Assembly (NCBI GenBank): GCA_947498985.1 | Contig: CANMMF010000002.1 | Location: 248,001 to 312,000, forward strand | Source of the DNA: an uncultured Paracoccaceae bacterium | Lineage (GTDB): Bacteria; Pseudomonadota; Alphaproteobacteria; Rhodobacterales; Rhodobacteraceae | Direction of reading: 5' to 3' | DNA length: 64,000 bases | Shown here: positions 1-8,394 of the stretch, one piece after another | How the letters are laid out: each line of letters opens with the position of its first letter | Numbering within the stretch: the stretch's first letter is position 1 | Translations under genes and position numbers: made by a program | The notes under the pieces: generated by a model | Seen by the model: the letters and a program-made list of their open reading frames with translations, nothing else | The model's database searches: none | What the model was told of the DNA's origin: nothing

Positions 1-508
1 ACATCGTGCCGCCCACTAGCGTGATCACGCAGGACGCGCGGAAATACCAGCCGGGATCAGAGACCAGATCCCCCGCCTCCAGCGACACGGCCAGCCCGTA
101 GGCCTGGAAAGTCGCAAGCAAAACAGTACCATAGCGCGTGTACTGGTTGATCTTCTTGCGCCCCTGCTCCCCCTCTTTCTTGAGCTGTTCAAGTGCGGGC
201 ACCATCGAGGTCAGAAGCTGCACGATGATCGAGGCAGAGATATACGGCATGATGCCCAGCGCGAAGATCCCCATCCGGCTGAGCGCGCCGCCGGTGAACA
301 TCGACACCATCCCGGCAATCCCCTGACCGGCCTGGTCGACAAACTCGCGCAAGGCGACGCCGTCGATACCCGGCACCGGCAGGAACGTGCCGATGCGGTA
401 GACGATCAGAAGGCCGAGCGTGAAGAGGATGCGGTTGCGCAGGTCGGTGGCTTTGCCAAGTGCCGCCCAGCTGGTGTTGGCGGCCATTTGCTCTGCTGCG
501 GATACCAT
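1..508 (-). CDS. secY: Preprotein translocase subunit SecY (N-terminal part, gene runs off the window)
   Basis: SecY is the channel-forming inner-membrane subunit of the Sec translocon. The 169 visible residues begin MVSAAEQMAANTSWAALGKA, followed by the first helix (ILFTLGLLIVYRIGTFLPVP) and the conserved stretch GGALSRMGIFALGIMPYISA with IIVQLLTSMVPALEQLKKEG, which is typical of bacterial SecY TM2. The start at 508 fits the family; a second Met at 487 would remove seven residues. It lies 123 bp downstream of rplO on the same strand, the usual spc-operon order. The rest of the gene is beyond position 1. Confidence 0.95.
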   Translation of the reverse strand, partial: MVSAAEQMAANTSWAALGKATDLRNRILFTLGLLIVYRIGTFLPVPGIDGVALREFVDQAGQGIAGMVSMFTGGALSRMGIFALGIMPYISASIIVQLLTSMVPALEQLKKEGEQGRKKINQYTRYGTVLLATFQAYGLAVSLEAGDLVSDPGWYFRASCVITLVGGTM

Positions 509-631
509 GCGGATCTCTCTATATATCAGACGAACGCCGCCTCGACGCGTTTTCCGTCGGGCGGCGTTTGCGGGAAAACTGGAGGTTATGTAAGCGGCGC
601 GCGGGCCGCTCACAAGTCAAACTTGACAGTC

Positions 632-1105
632 TCAGTCTGCCGCTGCCGCGCTTGTGACTGTCAGTGAGCCGCCGGATTTCTCCACCGCGTCGATGGCCGA
701 CTTCGACGCGCCGGTCACTTCGAGCGTCAGCTTGGCGGTCACGTCGCCCTTGGCGAGCACGCGGATGCCGTCGAGTTTGCGGCGCACGAGGCCCGATGCG
801 ACAAGCGCATCCTCGGTGATGGTGGCCGCCCCGTCGAGCTTGCCGGCATCGACGAATTTCTGGATCAGACCCAGGTTGACCACCGCAAAGGATTTGCGGT
901 TGGGCTTGTTGAAGCCACGCTTGGGCAGGCGCTGATAGAGCGGCATCTGGCCGCCTTCATAGCCGTTGATCGCCACACCCGAACGGGATTTCTGACCTTT
1001 GATACCCCGACCGGCCATCTTGCCCCGGCCCGAGCCCGGACCACGGCCGACGCGCTGCTTGCGCTTGGTTGCACCGGGATTGTCGCGCAGTTCATTCAGT
1101 TTCAT
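632..1105 (-). CDS. rplO: 50S ribosomal protein L15
   Basis: This is L15 of the large ribosomal subunit, 157 residues, normal length. The N-terminus [20 protein letters not shown] and the Gly/Lys/Arg-rich segment [20 protein letters not shown] are diagnostic. The start at 1105 is set by a good ribosome-binding site (AGGAG about 6 bases upstream) and by the family N-terminus; the frame stays open upstream but that extension matches nothing. rpmD, which normally precedes rplO in the spc operon, is not found in the 650 bp upstream, so rplO-secY probably has its own promoter here. Confidence 0.97.
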   Translation of the reverse strand: MKLNELRDNPGATKRKQRVGRGPGSGRGKMAGRGIKGQKSRSGVAINGYEGGQMPLYQRLPKRGFNKPNRKSFAVVNLGLIQKFVDAGKLDGAATITEDALVASGLVRRKLDGIRVLAKGDVTAKLTLEVTGASKSAIDAVEKSGGSLTVTSAAAAD

Positions 1106-1755
1106 ATCGCTTCTCCTAAGCCGGATGCTGCCCGCGAAGCGATAATGGGCAGACCACGGCATATCGTGTTTGTGAATCGGGCGGTGACGCCACCGGGCGC
1201 GTATAACGACCTGTGCGGAACGGATCAAGGGCCTCTTCTGCGCCGGGTGCCGGGGACCTGTTCGCCGCATCGCCACAGGCTGCGCCGCGCGCTGGGGTAC
1301 ATTGGTCATCGCAGCCGCGCTGCGTGCGAAAAACCGGATGATGCGCAAACAATTCTTAACCCGTCTCTGCAACTCTTACGCCTGTCCGGGACATGCCGCC
1401 ACGGATGAGATCACCGGAGATCGGGCTTTCCCGGCAACAGCTTGACCGCAGTTGAGGACCTGCGAGAGGCGCGCATTGACATGGCAGGCTTGCTGCCCCA
1501 TATCCCACCCACTGCCGCACCCGACGCGTGAGCGGGGCGGACGGGCGATCAGATCGGCCCGCACGGCAGACACTCTTCCCATTCGGTTCCCATTTCACGC
1601 GGGGGTCCAGCGCCGCAACAGGTCTCGGGCAATGCTGCACGTGGCTTTGGATTTGCGGCGGAACCCACGCTTGCGACCCTGGCCCGATGCGCCGGGGCGC
1701 TTGCCGCGCGGCGCAGGCCAAGGGGTCTCGCGTCGCAAGACCAAGGACGTTTCTT
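1106..1755. other. 650-bp non-coding region between rplO and a DEAD-box helicase; candidate long helicase leader
   Basis: No convincing gene is seen on either strand. It must hold the promoter for rplO-secY (leftward) and for the helicase (rightward). The 100 bp next to the helicase is GC-rich and contains a perfect 8-bp inverted repeat, CTTGCGAC at 1670-1677 and GTCGCAAG at 1732-1739, which would close a stem around GC-rich inner segments just before the ribosome-binding site. A structured 5' leader is plausible because cold-inducible RNA-helicase mRNAs often carry long regulatory leaders; this is inference. Confidence 0.4.
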
Positions 1756-3024
1756 TTGGATTTCGACATGCTGGGACTGCCGTCCCGCCTTCAGGCGAAC
1801 CTCGCCAAACTCAACATCACCGACCCGACGCCGATCCAGACCAAGGCCATCCCGCATGCCATGAATGGCCGCGATGTGATGGGGCTGGCGCAGACCGGCA
1901 CCGGCAAGACCGCGGCCTTCGGCCTGCCCCTGCTTTCGACCCTGCTGCGCATGGAGGGGCGGCCTGCGCCCAAGACCGCGCGCGGTCTGATCCTGGCGCC
2001 CACCCGCGAACTGGCCAACCAGATCGTGGAAAACCTGCGCGCCTATGCAGATGGCACGCAGGTGCGCATCAATCTTGTGGTCGGAGGTGTCTCGATCAAC
2101 CCGCAGATCACCCGGCTGGGCCGCGGCACCGATCTGCTTGTGGCCACGCCCGGACGGCTGATCGACCTGCTAGACCGCCGCGCCGTGCGGCTGGACGAAA
2201 CGCGGTTTCTGGTGCTCGACGAGGCGGACCAGATGCTCGACATGGGGTTCATCGCAGCGCTGCGCCGGATCGCGCCGCTTCTGCGCAAGGATCGCCAGAC
2301 CATGCTGTTTTCGGCCACGATGCCCAAGCAGATGAGCGAGCTTGCGGGCGCCTATCTCACCGATCCGATCCGGATCGAGACCGCACCGCCGGGCAAACCC
2401 GCTGACAAGATCGACCAATGCGTGCATTTCGTCGAGCAGGCAGGCAAGGCGGAGCTGCTGAAAAGCCATCTGCGCACTCATCCCGGTGAGGCCGCTCTGG
2501 TCTTCGGGCGCACCAAGCACGGCTCCGAAAAGCTGAAAAAAGCGCTTGTGGCCGCGGGCTTTGCGGCGGATTCGATCCATGGCAACAAGAGCCAGGGCCA
2601 ACGCGACCGGGCGATCAAGACATTCCGCGAAGGCGGCGTGATGGTGCTGGTGGCCACCGATGTGGCGGCGCGCGGCATCGACATCCCCGAGGTGCGCTAC
2701 GTTTACAATTACGATCTGCCCAACGTGCCCGACAACTATGTGCACCGCATCGGACGCACCGCGCGGGCCGGGCGTGACGGCACCGCCATCGCCTATTGCG
2801 CGCCCGCCGAAATGGGTGAGCTGAAGCAGATCCAGAAGGTCATGGGCCGCGACATTCCCGTGGCCGGTGGAGAGGCCTGGGCCGACGAAGGCAAACCCGC
2901 GCAGCGCGGTGGCCGTGGACGCGGCAACGCCCGGCGCGGTGGTGCGGGCAAGCCGCAAGGCGCGCGTCCGGCGGGGCAAAAGCCGCGCCGTTCGCGTCGG
3001 TCGCGCAAGCCCAAAGCCGCCTGA
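1756..3024 (+). CDS. DEAD-box ATP-dependent RNA helicase, RhlE-like
   Basis: A 422-residue RNA helicase expected to remodel ribosomal or messenger RNA. It shows the Q motif (PTPIQ, residues 24-28), Walker A AQTGTGKT (45-52), PTREL, DEAD (155-158), SAT (186-188), ARGID and HRIGRTARAGR (330-340), then an Arg/Gly/Lys-rich tail from about 380 that should bind RNA non-specifically. The start is best placed at a TTG codon: AAGGA lies 8 bases upstream, and the conserved upstream Phe of the Q motif (FDMLGL) is lost if translation starts at the ATG at 1768. It is transcribed away from rplO and converges with the next helicase. Confidence 0.9.
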   Translation: MDFDMLGLPSRLQANLAKLNITDPTPIQTKAIPHAMNGRDVMGLAQTGTGKTAAFGLPLLSTLLRMEGRPAPKTARGLILAPTRELANQIVENLRAYADGTQVRINLVVGGVSINPQITRLGRGTDLLVATPGRLIDLLDRRAVRLDETRFLVLDEADQMLDMGFIAALRRIAPLLRKDRQTMLFSATMPKQMSELAGAYLTDPIRIETAPPGKPADKIDQCVHFVEQAGKAELLKSHLRTHPGEAALVFGRTKHGSEKLKKALVAAGFAADSIHGNKSQGQRDRAIKTFREGGVMVLVATDVAARGIDIPEVRYVYNYDLPNVPDNYVHRIGRTARAGRDGTAIAYCAPAEMGELKQIQKVMGRDIPVAGGEAWADEGKPAQRGGRGRGNARRGGAGKPQGARPAGQKPRRSRRSRKPKAA

Positions 3025-3162
3025 TCGGCGGCGGAAGGATCTGAAGCGGCGGCCCTTTGATGGCGCTGCCGCGGATGGGGATTGCTGCAGATAATGCGTC
3101 TGACCCGATGCGATCGGCGGCGTCCCCACTCACGCCATCCGGATATCAAGCGCCGAGCGGCC

Positions 3163-5217
3163 TCAGCCCCGGGGCGGTTTTCCCGGTTTTCCCGCCCCCT
3201 TGCGATGCGGCTTGCCTGTCCCGCCCCGCGCGCCGACCCCTTTTGCCCTGGCCGCCAAGGCGCGGGCGCGGTTTTTCTTGCTCGACGCTTTGCCCACCGG
3301 CGGTGGCGGGCCTTTGGGTTTGCCCGTGGGCTTGCCCTTTGCCTTGCCCTCCGACGCCTTGCCCGTCTCGGGCTTGCGCCGCTTCAGCGGCGCGTCGCCG
3401 GCTGTAGCATCCGGAACCGACGCCGCCGCCCGTTCGACCGGTTTACGCGCCTTGTTCGTTGCCGGTCCAGCGGGCGTGCGCGCGGACTTATCCGCCTGCA
3501 CCGTGTCACGCGCAGGACGTTCGGCACGCGGCCTGGCCGCCGGGCCGTCATCGACCGCAGCCCTTGACCGGGCAGCCGCGCCCTTGGCCAACGGCTTCGA
3601 CGGGCGGCGGGGCGGCTTTGCCCCCTGCCCCGGGCGGCCCTGGTCCAGCACCGGCGGCTCGGCGAGCTGCGCCACTGTCGCACCGGGCTCGATCTGCATG
3701 TCCTCACCGACGGAGGCCAGCAACGTCGGCGCGGCGGTCTCCTTGACCTGCACAAAGGACTGGCTCTGCTGAATGCGGATCGCGCCGATATCCTCCTTGC
3801 GGAGGCCCGGTGCTTTCAGCAGCATCGGCAAAAGCCGCCGCGGCTCCGCACCCGCATCGCGGCCGCCGGTCACGGAGAACCAGACGCTGGCGCCAAACGC
3901 CTCTCGCGGCGCCGGTTTGGCGTTCACATCCGAGAGCTCTTCGGGCGCGGAGCGCACCGAGCGGTAGAGCCGCAGATAGGCCGCCGCCAGTTGCGCGGGC
4001 GAAAACCGCTGCGCCAGCTGCGCCACGACCTCTTGCTCACCGGCCTCGACCGGCTGCTCCCAGGTGTCATGGGCGTACATCCGCGCCTCCTCCCGGGTCT
4101 GCACCGCCTCTGCCGAAGGCGCATCCGTCCACTCGGCGCGGACCTTGGCCATCTGCAGGATGCGCTCTGCCTTGCGCCGCGTCTTGTGCGAGACGACCAG
4201 CGCGCTCACCCCCTTGCGCCCGGCGCGACCGGTGCGGCCGGAGCGGTGCAGCAGCGTCTCGTGGTTCGACGGCAGTTCCGCATGCACCACCAGATCGAGA
4301 TTGGGCAGGTCGATCCCGCGCGCGGCCACGTCGGTCGCAACGCAGACCTGCGCCCGCCCGTCGCGCATCGCCTGCAGCGCGTGGGTCCGCTCGGTCTGCG
4401 ACAGCTCGCCGGACAGGGCCACAACCTGAAAGCCGCGATTGGAGAGCCGCGTGGTCAGCCGGTTCACCATTGCGCGGGTGTTGGCAAAGACGATGGCGTT
4501 GGGCGCATGGTGGAAAAGCAGCGTGTTGATTACCGCGTTTTCGGTGTCATGCGGGGCCACCACCATGGCGTTGTAGCTGATATCCGCATGCTGCGCGCTG
4601 CCGGATTTGACGACGATCCGCTCGGCATCCTGCTGGTAGCTCTGCGCCAGCTGGGCGATGGATTTCGGCACCGTGGCCGAGAACATCAGCGTCTGGCGCT
4701 GCGCGGGCGCTTCGCCCAGAATGAACTCGAGGTCTTCGCGAAACCCCAGATCGAGCATCTCGTCGGCCTCGTCGAGCACCACGGCGCGCAGGGCGCTCAT
4801 GTCGATGGAGCCGCGCATGATGTGGTCGCGCAATCTTCCCGGCGTGGCGGCGACGATATGCGCGCCGCGGGCCAGCGCGCGGCGTTCGTCGCGCATGTCC
4901 ATGCCGCCCACGCAGGAGGCGATCACCGCACCGGCCTTGGCAAAGAGCCAGCCGAGCTCGCGTTTGACCTGCAGGGCCAGCTCGCGCGTCGGTGCAATGA
5001 CGAGGCCGAGCGGCGCGGCGGCAGCGTCGAACCGGTCCGCGTCATCCAGCAGCACCGGGGCCACGGCCAGGCCGAAGCCCACGGTTTTGCCCGACCCGGT
5101 CTGCGCCGAGACCAGAAGGTCGCGGCCTTGCAGCTCTGGGGCCAGCACCGCCTCTTGCACGGGGGTCAGGGTCGAATAGCCACGGTCGTCGAGGGCATCA
5201 CGGAGAACTTGCTTCAC
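3163..5217 (-). CDS. DEAD-box RNA helicase with C-terminal DbpA-like RNA-binding domain
   Basis: About 684 residues. Walker A AQTGSGKT (38-45), DEAD (149-152), SAT (180-182) and HRSGRTGRAGR (from 324) form the helicase core. Residues about 442-512 contain AEPRRLLPMLLKAPGLRKED followed by IGAIRI and FVQVKE, the pattern of the DbpA/CsdA RNA-binding fold. The last 150 residues are Lys/Pro/Ala/Arg-rich and probably disordered. Family members act in ribosome assembly and cold adaptation. The GTG at 5217 is chosen because the Q-motif region starts right after it; a GTG at 5286 would add 23 residues of no recognisable kind, and neither has a good ribosome-binding site. Confidence 0.85.
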   Translation of the reverse strand: MKQVLRDALDDRGYSTLTPVQEAVLAPELQGRDLLVSAQTGSGKTVGFGLAVAPVLLDDADRFDAAAAPLGLVIAPTRELALQVKRELGWLFAKAGAVIASCVGGMDMRDERRALARGAHIVAATPGRLRDHIMRGSIDMSALRAVVLDEADEMLDLGFREDLEFILGEAPAQRQTLMFSATVPKSIAQLAQSYQQDAERIVVKSGSAQHADISYNAMVVAPHDTENAVINTLLFHHAPNAIVFANTRAMVNRLTTRLSNRGFQVVALSGELSQTERTHALQAMRDGRAQVCVATDVAARGIDLPNLDLVVHAELPSNHETLLHRSGRTGRAGRKGVSALVVSHKTRRKAERILQMAKVRAEWTDAPSAEAVQTREEARMYAHDTWEQPVEAGEQEVVAQLAQRFSPAQLAAAYLRLYRSVRSAPEELSDVNAKPAPREAFGASVWFSVTGGRDAGAEPRRLLPMLLKAPGLRKEDIGAIRIQQSQSFVQVKETAAPTLLASVGEDMQIEPGATVAQLAEPPVLDQGRPGQGAKPPRRPSKPLAKGAAARSRAAVDDGPAARPRAERPARDTVQADKSARTPAGPATNKARKPVERAAASVPDATAGDAPLKRRKPETGKASEGKAKGKPTGKPKGPPPPVGKASSKKNRARALAARAKGVGARGGTGKPHRKGAGKPGKPPRG

Positions 5218-5397
5218 AGGAGGTCGTCTTTGCGTTGGAAAGCGCGCGCCGCGGAGCGGTTTGCAGAGCGGCAGGCGCCGCGCCACACCGGTCCCGGCGC
5301 GCTGGAAGCGTTGCGTTTAGTGGGCCTGTCGGGGAATGTACATGGGCGTTTGCGCCGCGGCGCGGTCATGCGCGGAGGGCCGCAATGGCGCGGGACG

Positions 5398-7062
5398 TCA
5401 GGCGGCCTCTGCCGGGCGCGCTTCCGGGAAGATCTCGATGCCGTCTTCTTCGGCGATGCGCGCGCCTGCCGCCATGATCTTTTCCCGCGCCTTGCAGGCC
5501 ACATCCCAGGACGTGTTGGGATCGGCGCAGGGCAGCGCGAACCAGACATCCTTGCCAAAAACGTCCTGATCCGCCACCCGCACCTTCATATTGTCCAGAT
5601 CGCCCAGCTCGTCCTTGTCCAGCTCCTGCACGATCTCGTCAAAGGCATCGCGCAGCTTGTCCACATCGGCATCATGCGCGCATTTGATCTTGATGATCCG
5701 CAGCATGGCGGGCTCTTTCATCGTCCAGTTCTCGAACGGGGTCGAGACGAACTCCTCCACCGGCACGATCAGCCGCGTGCCGTCCCAGTCGCGCAGCTGC
5801 ACATAGGTGAAGTTGATGCGCTCCACATGGCAGAGGTAGTCGTTATAGACGATGCGGTCGCCGATCTTGGCGGATTGATTGAGTGCGATCTGCAGCGACG
5901 CCATGATGTTGCCCAGCACCCGGCGCGCGGCAAACCCCAGCACCAGCGTCAGCGCGCCCGCGGTGCCCAGCATGGTGAGGCCGAGATTCTGGAAAATGTT
6001 GGTCTGCGACAGGAAGATGCCGCCGCCCACCAGCGTGACAGCCACCACGAAGGCCCGGCGCGCGGCAGCGATGCGCGTGGCCATCGTGCGCTTGTGCACC
6101 TCCTGCCGCTGGGTGAGATCGGTCTCTTCGAAATTGGTCAGCCGGTCGAGCACCACCTCGACACCGTTCACCGTCAGCCACAAGCCCGAGGCCAGCAGGC
6201 CAAGCCAGGCGATGGGCGTCAGGATCGTGCTGATCTGACCGGAAAACACAAAGAGCGAAGAGCCGACCAGCAGCGCAACCGAGGTGGCGGTTGCGGTGGC
6301 GGCAGGACCGCGGATCGACTTGACCACGTCCTTGACCAGCGCACGCTCGACCCGGTTGGCCACCCAGCTCAGGATGCGCCAGGTCAGCCGCCCCATGCTG
6401 ATCGCGGCGATAAGCAGCAGCGGCAGGCCCAGAAGCTCCCACCACATGAAGCCAAAGCCCGCATCCTTCTTGAGCACGTCGGGCAGCATCTCCTCGAACT
6501 CGCCCGGCCCGTACCGCGCGTGCAGCGCGGGGATGTTCTCGACCGTCTGGCGCGAGAACAGCCAGACCGCAGGCGCGTCGCCCGGCTTGACGCGGCTGAG
6601 CCGGACGGCCGCCGGGCGCCCGTCGAGATCAATGGTCCAGAGCAGCAGCGACTTGCGCGGCTCTCCGGCCAGAGCCCGGTCGGTGGAGGCGCGCTCGTCG
6701 ATGGCATCCGGCCGGTCCGGCACGCGGTCCCAGTCAATCACCGCCTTGCGGCTGATCACCACGTCCAGCTGCCGGGCAAGCTCGGCGCCCTGCCGCAGCT
6801 GGTCCGCCTCGGACAAATCGGTCAGGTCGAGAAGATGCGCGGCAGCGGTCCAGTTGTCCTTGCGGGCCAGATGCAGAAGCGCCTCGAGCGTCGCGCGCGG
6901 GGTTTCGCGCTCCAGCTGCCCGGCGCTCTCGGCAAGGCCGGTGTTCAGCCCGTCGACACAATACCAGCGGCTCCTGTCGCAGCTGTCGTCCCCGGATTGC
7001 GCCCAGACGGGCGTCACAAGCAAAAAGAGCGCGGCGAACAGGGCGGACATGCGTAGTATCAT
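5398..7062 (-). CDS. MscS-family mechanosensitive ion channel with periplasmic N-terminal domain
   Basis: 554 residues. A signal peptide (MILRMSALFAALFLLVTPVW, cut near AQS) is followed by about 190 periplasmic residues with one Cys pair, then several membrane helices and the MscS core. The pore helix reads AGALTLVLGFAARRVLGNIM and is followed by the beta-domain sequence RIVYNDYLCHVERINFTYVQ with LIVPVEEF. Such channels open under membrane tension to release solutes after osmotic downshift. The start at 7062 gives the signal peptide; a Met at 7050 is also possible. It is divergent from the sugar kinase 171 bp away. Longer than E. coli MscS (286 residues), it belongs with the larger channels carrying a periplasmic domain. 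Confidence 0.85.
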   Translation of the reverse strand: MILRMSALFAALFLLVTPVWAQSGDDSCDRSRWYCVDGLNTGLAESAGQLERETPRATLEALLHLARKDNWTAAAHLLDLTDLSEADQLRQGAELARQLDVVISRKAVIDWDRVPDRPDAIDERASTDRALAGEPRKSLLLWTIDLDGRPAAVRLSRVKPGDAPAVWLFSRQTVENIPALHARYGPGEFEEMLPDVLKKDAGFGFMWWELLGLPLLLIAAISMGRLTWRILSWVANRVERALVKDVVKSIRGPAATATATSVALLVGSSLFVFSGQISTILTPIAWLGLLASGLWLTVNGVEVVLDRLTNFEETDLTQRQEVHKRTMATRIAAARRAFVVAVTLVGGGIFLSQTNIFQNLGLTMLGTAGALTLVLGFAARRVLGNIMASLQIALNQSAKIGDRIVYNDYLCHVERINFTYVQLRDWDGTRLIVPVEEFVSTPFENWTMKEPAMLRIIKIKCAHDADVDKLRDAFDEIVQELDKDELGDLDNMKVRVADQDVFGKDVWFALPCADPNTSWDVACKAREKIMAAGARIAEEDGIEIFPEARPAEAA

Positions 7063-7233
7063 GCAATCCGAACGCCCCATCCTGCGATGAGTTCCCGTTT
7101 TCCGCGGTCCGGCGCATTGCGGGACATGGCTCTGCCCTTGAGTAAACCGGTGGCCATGGTATCGCATGTGACACGCGCAAGGGCCGGGAATGGCGAAGGC
7201 GCGCCGCAAACCGCACCAACCGGAGAACCGCCC

Positions 7234-8160
7234 ATGCAGGCCCCCAAACGCCCCATCCGATCCATCGCCTGCGTCGGCGAGGTCATGATCGAGCTGATCG
7301 CGGATGAGGGTGGCGGGGCGCAGCTGGGCGTGGCCGGGGATACCTATAACAGCGCCGTCTACATCGCCCGCGCGCTGCGGGGCACGGATATCACCACATC
7401 CTACGTGACGGCGCTGGGGGTCGATCCCTACTCCGACCGCATCGTCACGGCGCTGACATCGCACGGTCTGGATGCGGGCTGCATCGAGCGGCGCGAGGGG
7501 ATCATGCCCGGGCTCTACGCCATCGATACCGACGACGCGGGCGAGCGCAGTTTCAGCTACTGGCGGTCGGCTTCGGCGGCGCGCACGCTGTTTTCGGAGC
7601 CCTGCGAGATCACGCTGGACCGGCTGGACGGGTTCGATCTGGTGCTGCTGTCGGGCATCTCGATGGCGATCCTGCCGCCGGAGATCCGCCAGCGGATCTT
7701 TGACTGGGCAGAGCGGTTCACCGCGGCGGGCGGCACTCTGGCCTATGACAGCAACCACCGTCCGCGGCTCTGGGAAGACGTCGGCACCGCCCGCGCGGTC
7801 AACGACGCGATGTGGGCGCGCGCGGATATCGCGCTGCCCTCGGTCGATGACGAGATGGCGCTTTACGGCGATGCGGATGCCAGCGCGGTTGTGGCCCGGC
7901 TGAAGGGCCTTGGCGTATCGCGCGGCGCGCTGAAACGCGGCGGCGACGGGCCGCTCGATCTGGCGACCGGCGCCACGCCGCAGGCGTTGCCTCAGGTCGG
8001 CAAGGTGGTGGACAGCACCGCGGCGGGCGACAGCTTCAACGCGGGGTTTCTGGCCGCGGTGGCGCAGGGGTCAAGCGACCTTGATGCGGCGCGCGCGGGC
8101 CATGTGCTCGCCGCCAAGGTGATCTGCCACCGCGGCGCGATCATCCCCGAAGACGTCTGA
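7234..8160 (+). CDS. kdgK: PfkB-family sugar kinase, 2-dehydro-3-deoxygluconokinase-like
   Basis: A 308-residue ribokinase-type kinase. The N-terminal strand IACVGEVMIELIAD and the C-terminal PfkB signature DSTAAGDSFNAGF (260-272), with catalytic base Asp266, are clear. The segment MPGLYAIDTDDAGERSFSYW is typical of KDG kinases, which phosphorylate 2-keto-3-deoxygluconate in the Entner-Doudoroff and uronate routes. The start at 7234 has GGAGA a suitable distance upstream. It lies 234 bp upstream of the glycerol-type transporter on the same strand, but no KDPG aldolase is nearby, so the true substrate could be another sugar acid or sugar. Confidence 0.8.
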   Translation: MQAPKRPIRSIACVGEVMIELIADEGGGAQLGVAGDTYNSAVYIARALRGTDITTSYVTALGVDPYSDRIVTALTSHGLDAGCIERREGIMPGLYAIDTDDAGERSFSYWRSASAARTLFSEPCEITLDRLDGFDLVLLSGISMAILPPEIRQRIFDWAERFTAAGGTLAYDSNHRPRLWEDVGTARAVNDAMWARADIALPSVDDEMALYGDADASAVVARLKGLGVSRGALKRGGDGPLDLATGATPQALPQVGKVVDSTAAGDSFNAGFLAAVAQGSSDLDAARAGHVLAAKVICHRGAIIPEDV

Positions 8161-8301
8161 GCCTCCGGCGGGAACGCGCCGCACGGCGTGAGCGCTCGGA
8201 CGGATCTCGGGGCAGGTATGGCCGCGCTTGCGCCCGAGCTTCCTGCGCGAATCAGACAGCCCGGCCTCTACGCGGCTGATAAATATATCAAAACAGTTTC
8301 T

Positions 8302-8344
8302 ACTAATCATTTAGTTGACAGATTCGTGATTCTCCGACTACCGT
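8302..8344 (+). promoter_or_regulatory. Candidate promoter and overlapping operator of the glycerol transporter operon
   Basis: A notably AT-rich patch in the 234-bp gap before glpV. TTGACA lies at 8315-8320 and TACCGT at 8339-8344 with an 18-bp spacer, a usable but weak -10. A dyad, ACTAA at 8302-8306 and TTAGT at 8311-8315, overlaps the -35 edge and could be a repressor site. No regulator gene of the GlpR type is in the window to match it. Confidence 0.4.
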
Positions 8345-8394
8345 TGGCGCAGTCGGTGGAAACCGGCTCATACAAATCTTTGGGAGGAGACAAG

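Noticed and set aside
3991-7056. A very long open frame on the plus strand across the helicase and MscS genes
   Set aside because: It is the antisense image of two well-supported genes in GC-rich DNA, has no family motifs and no ribosome-binding site.
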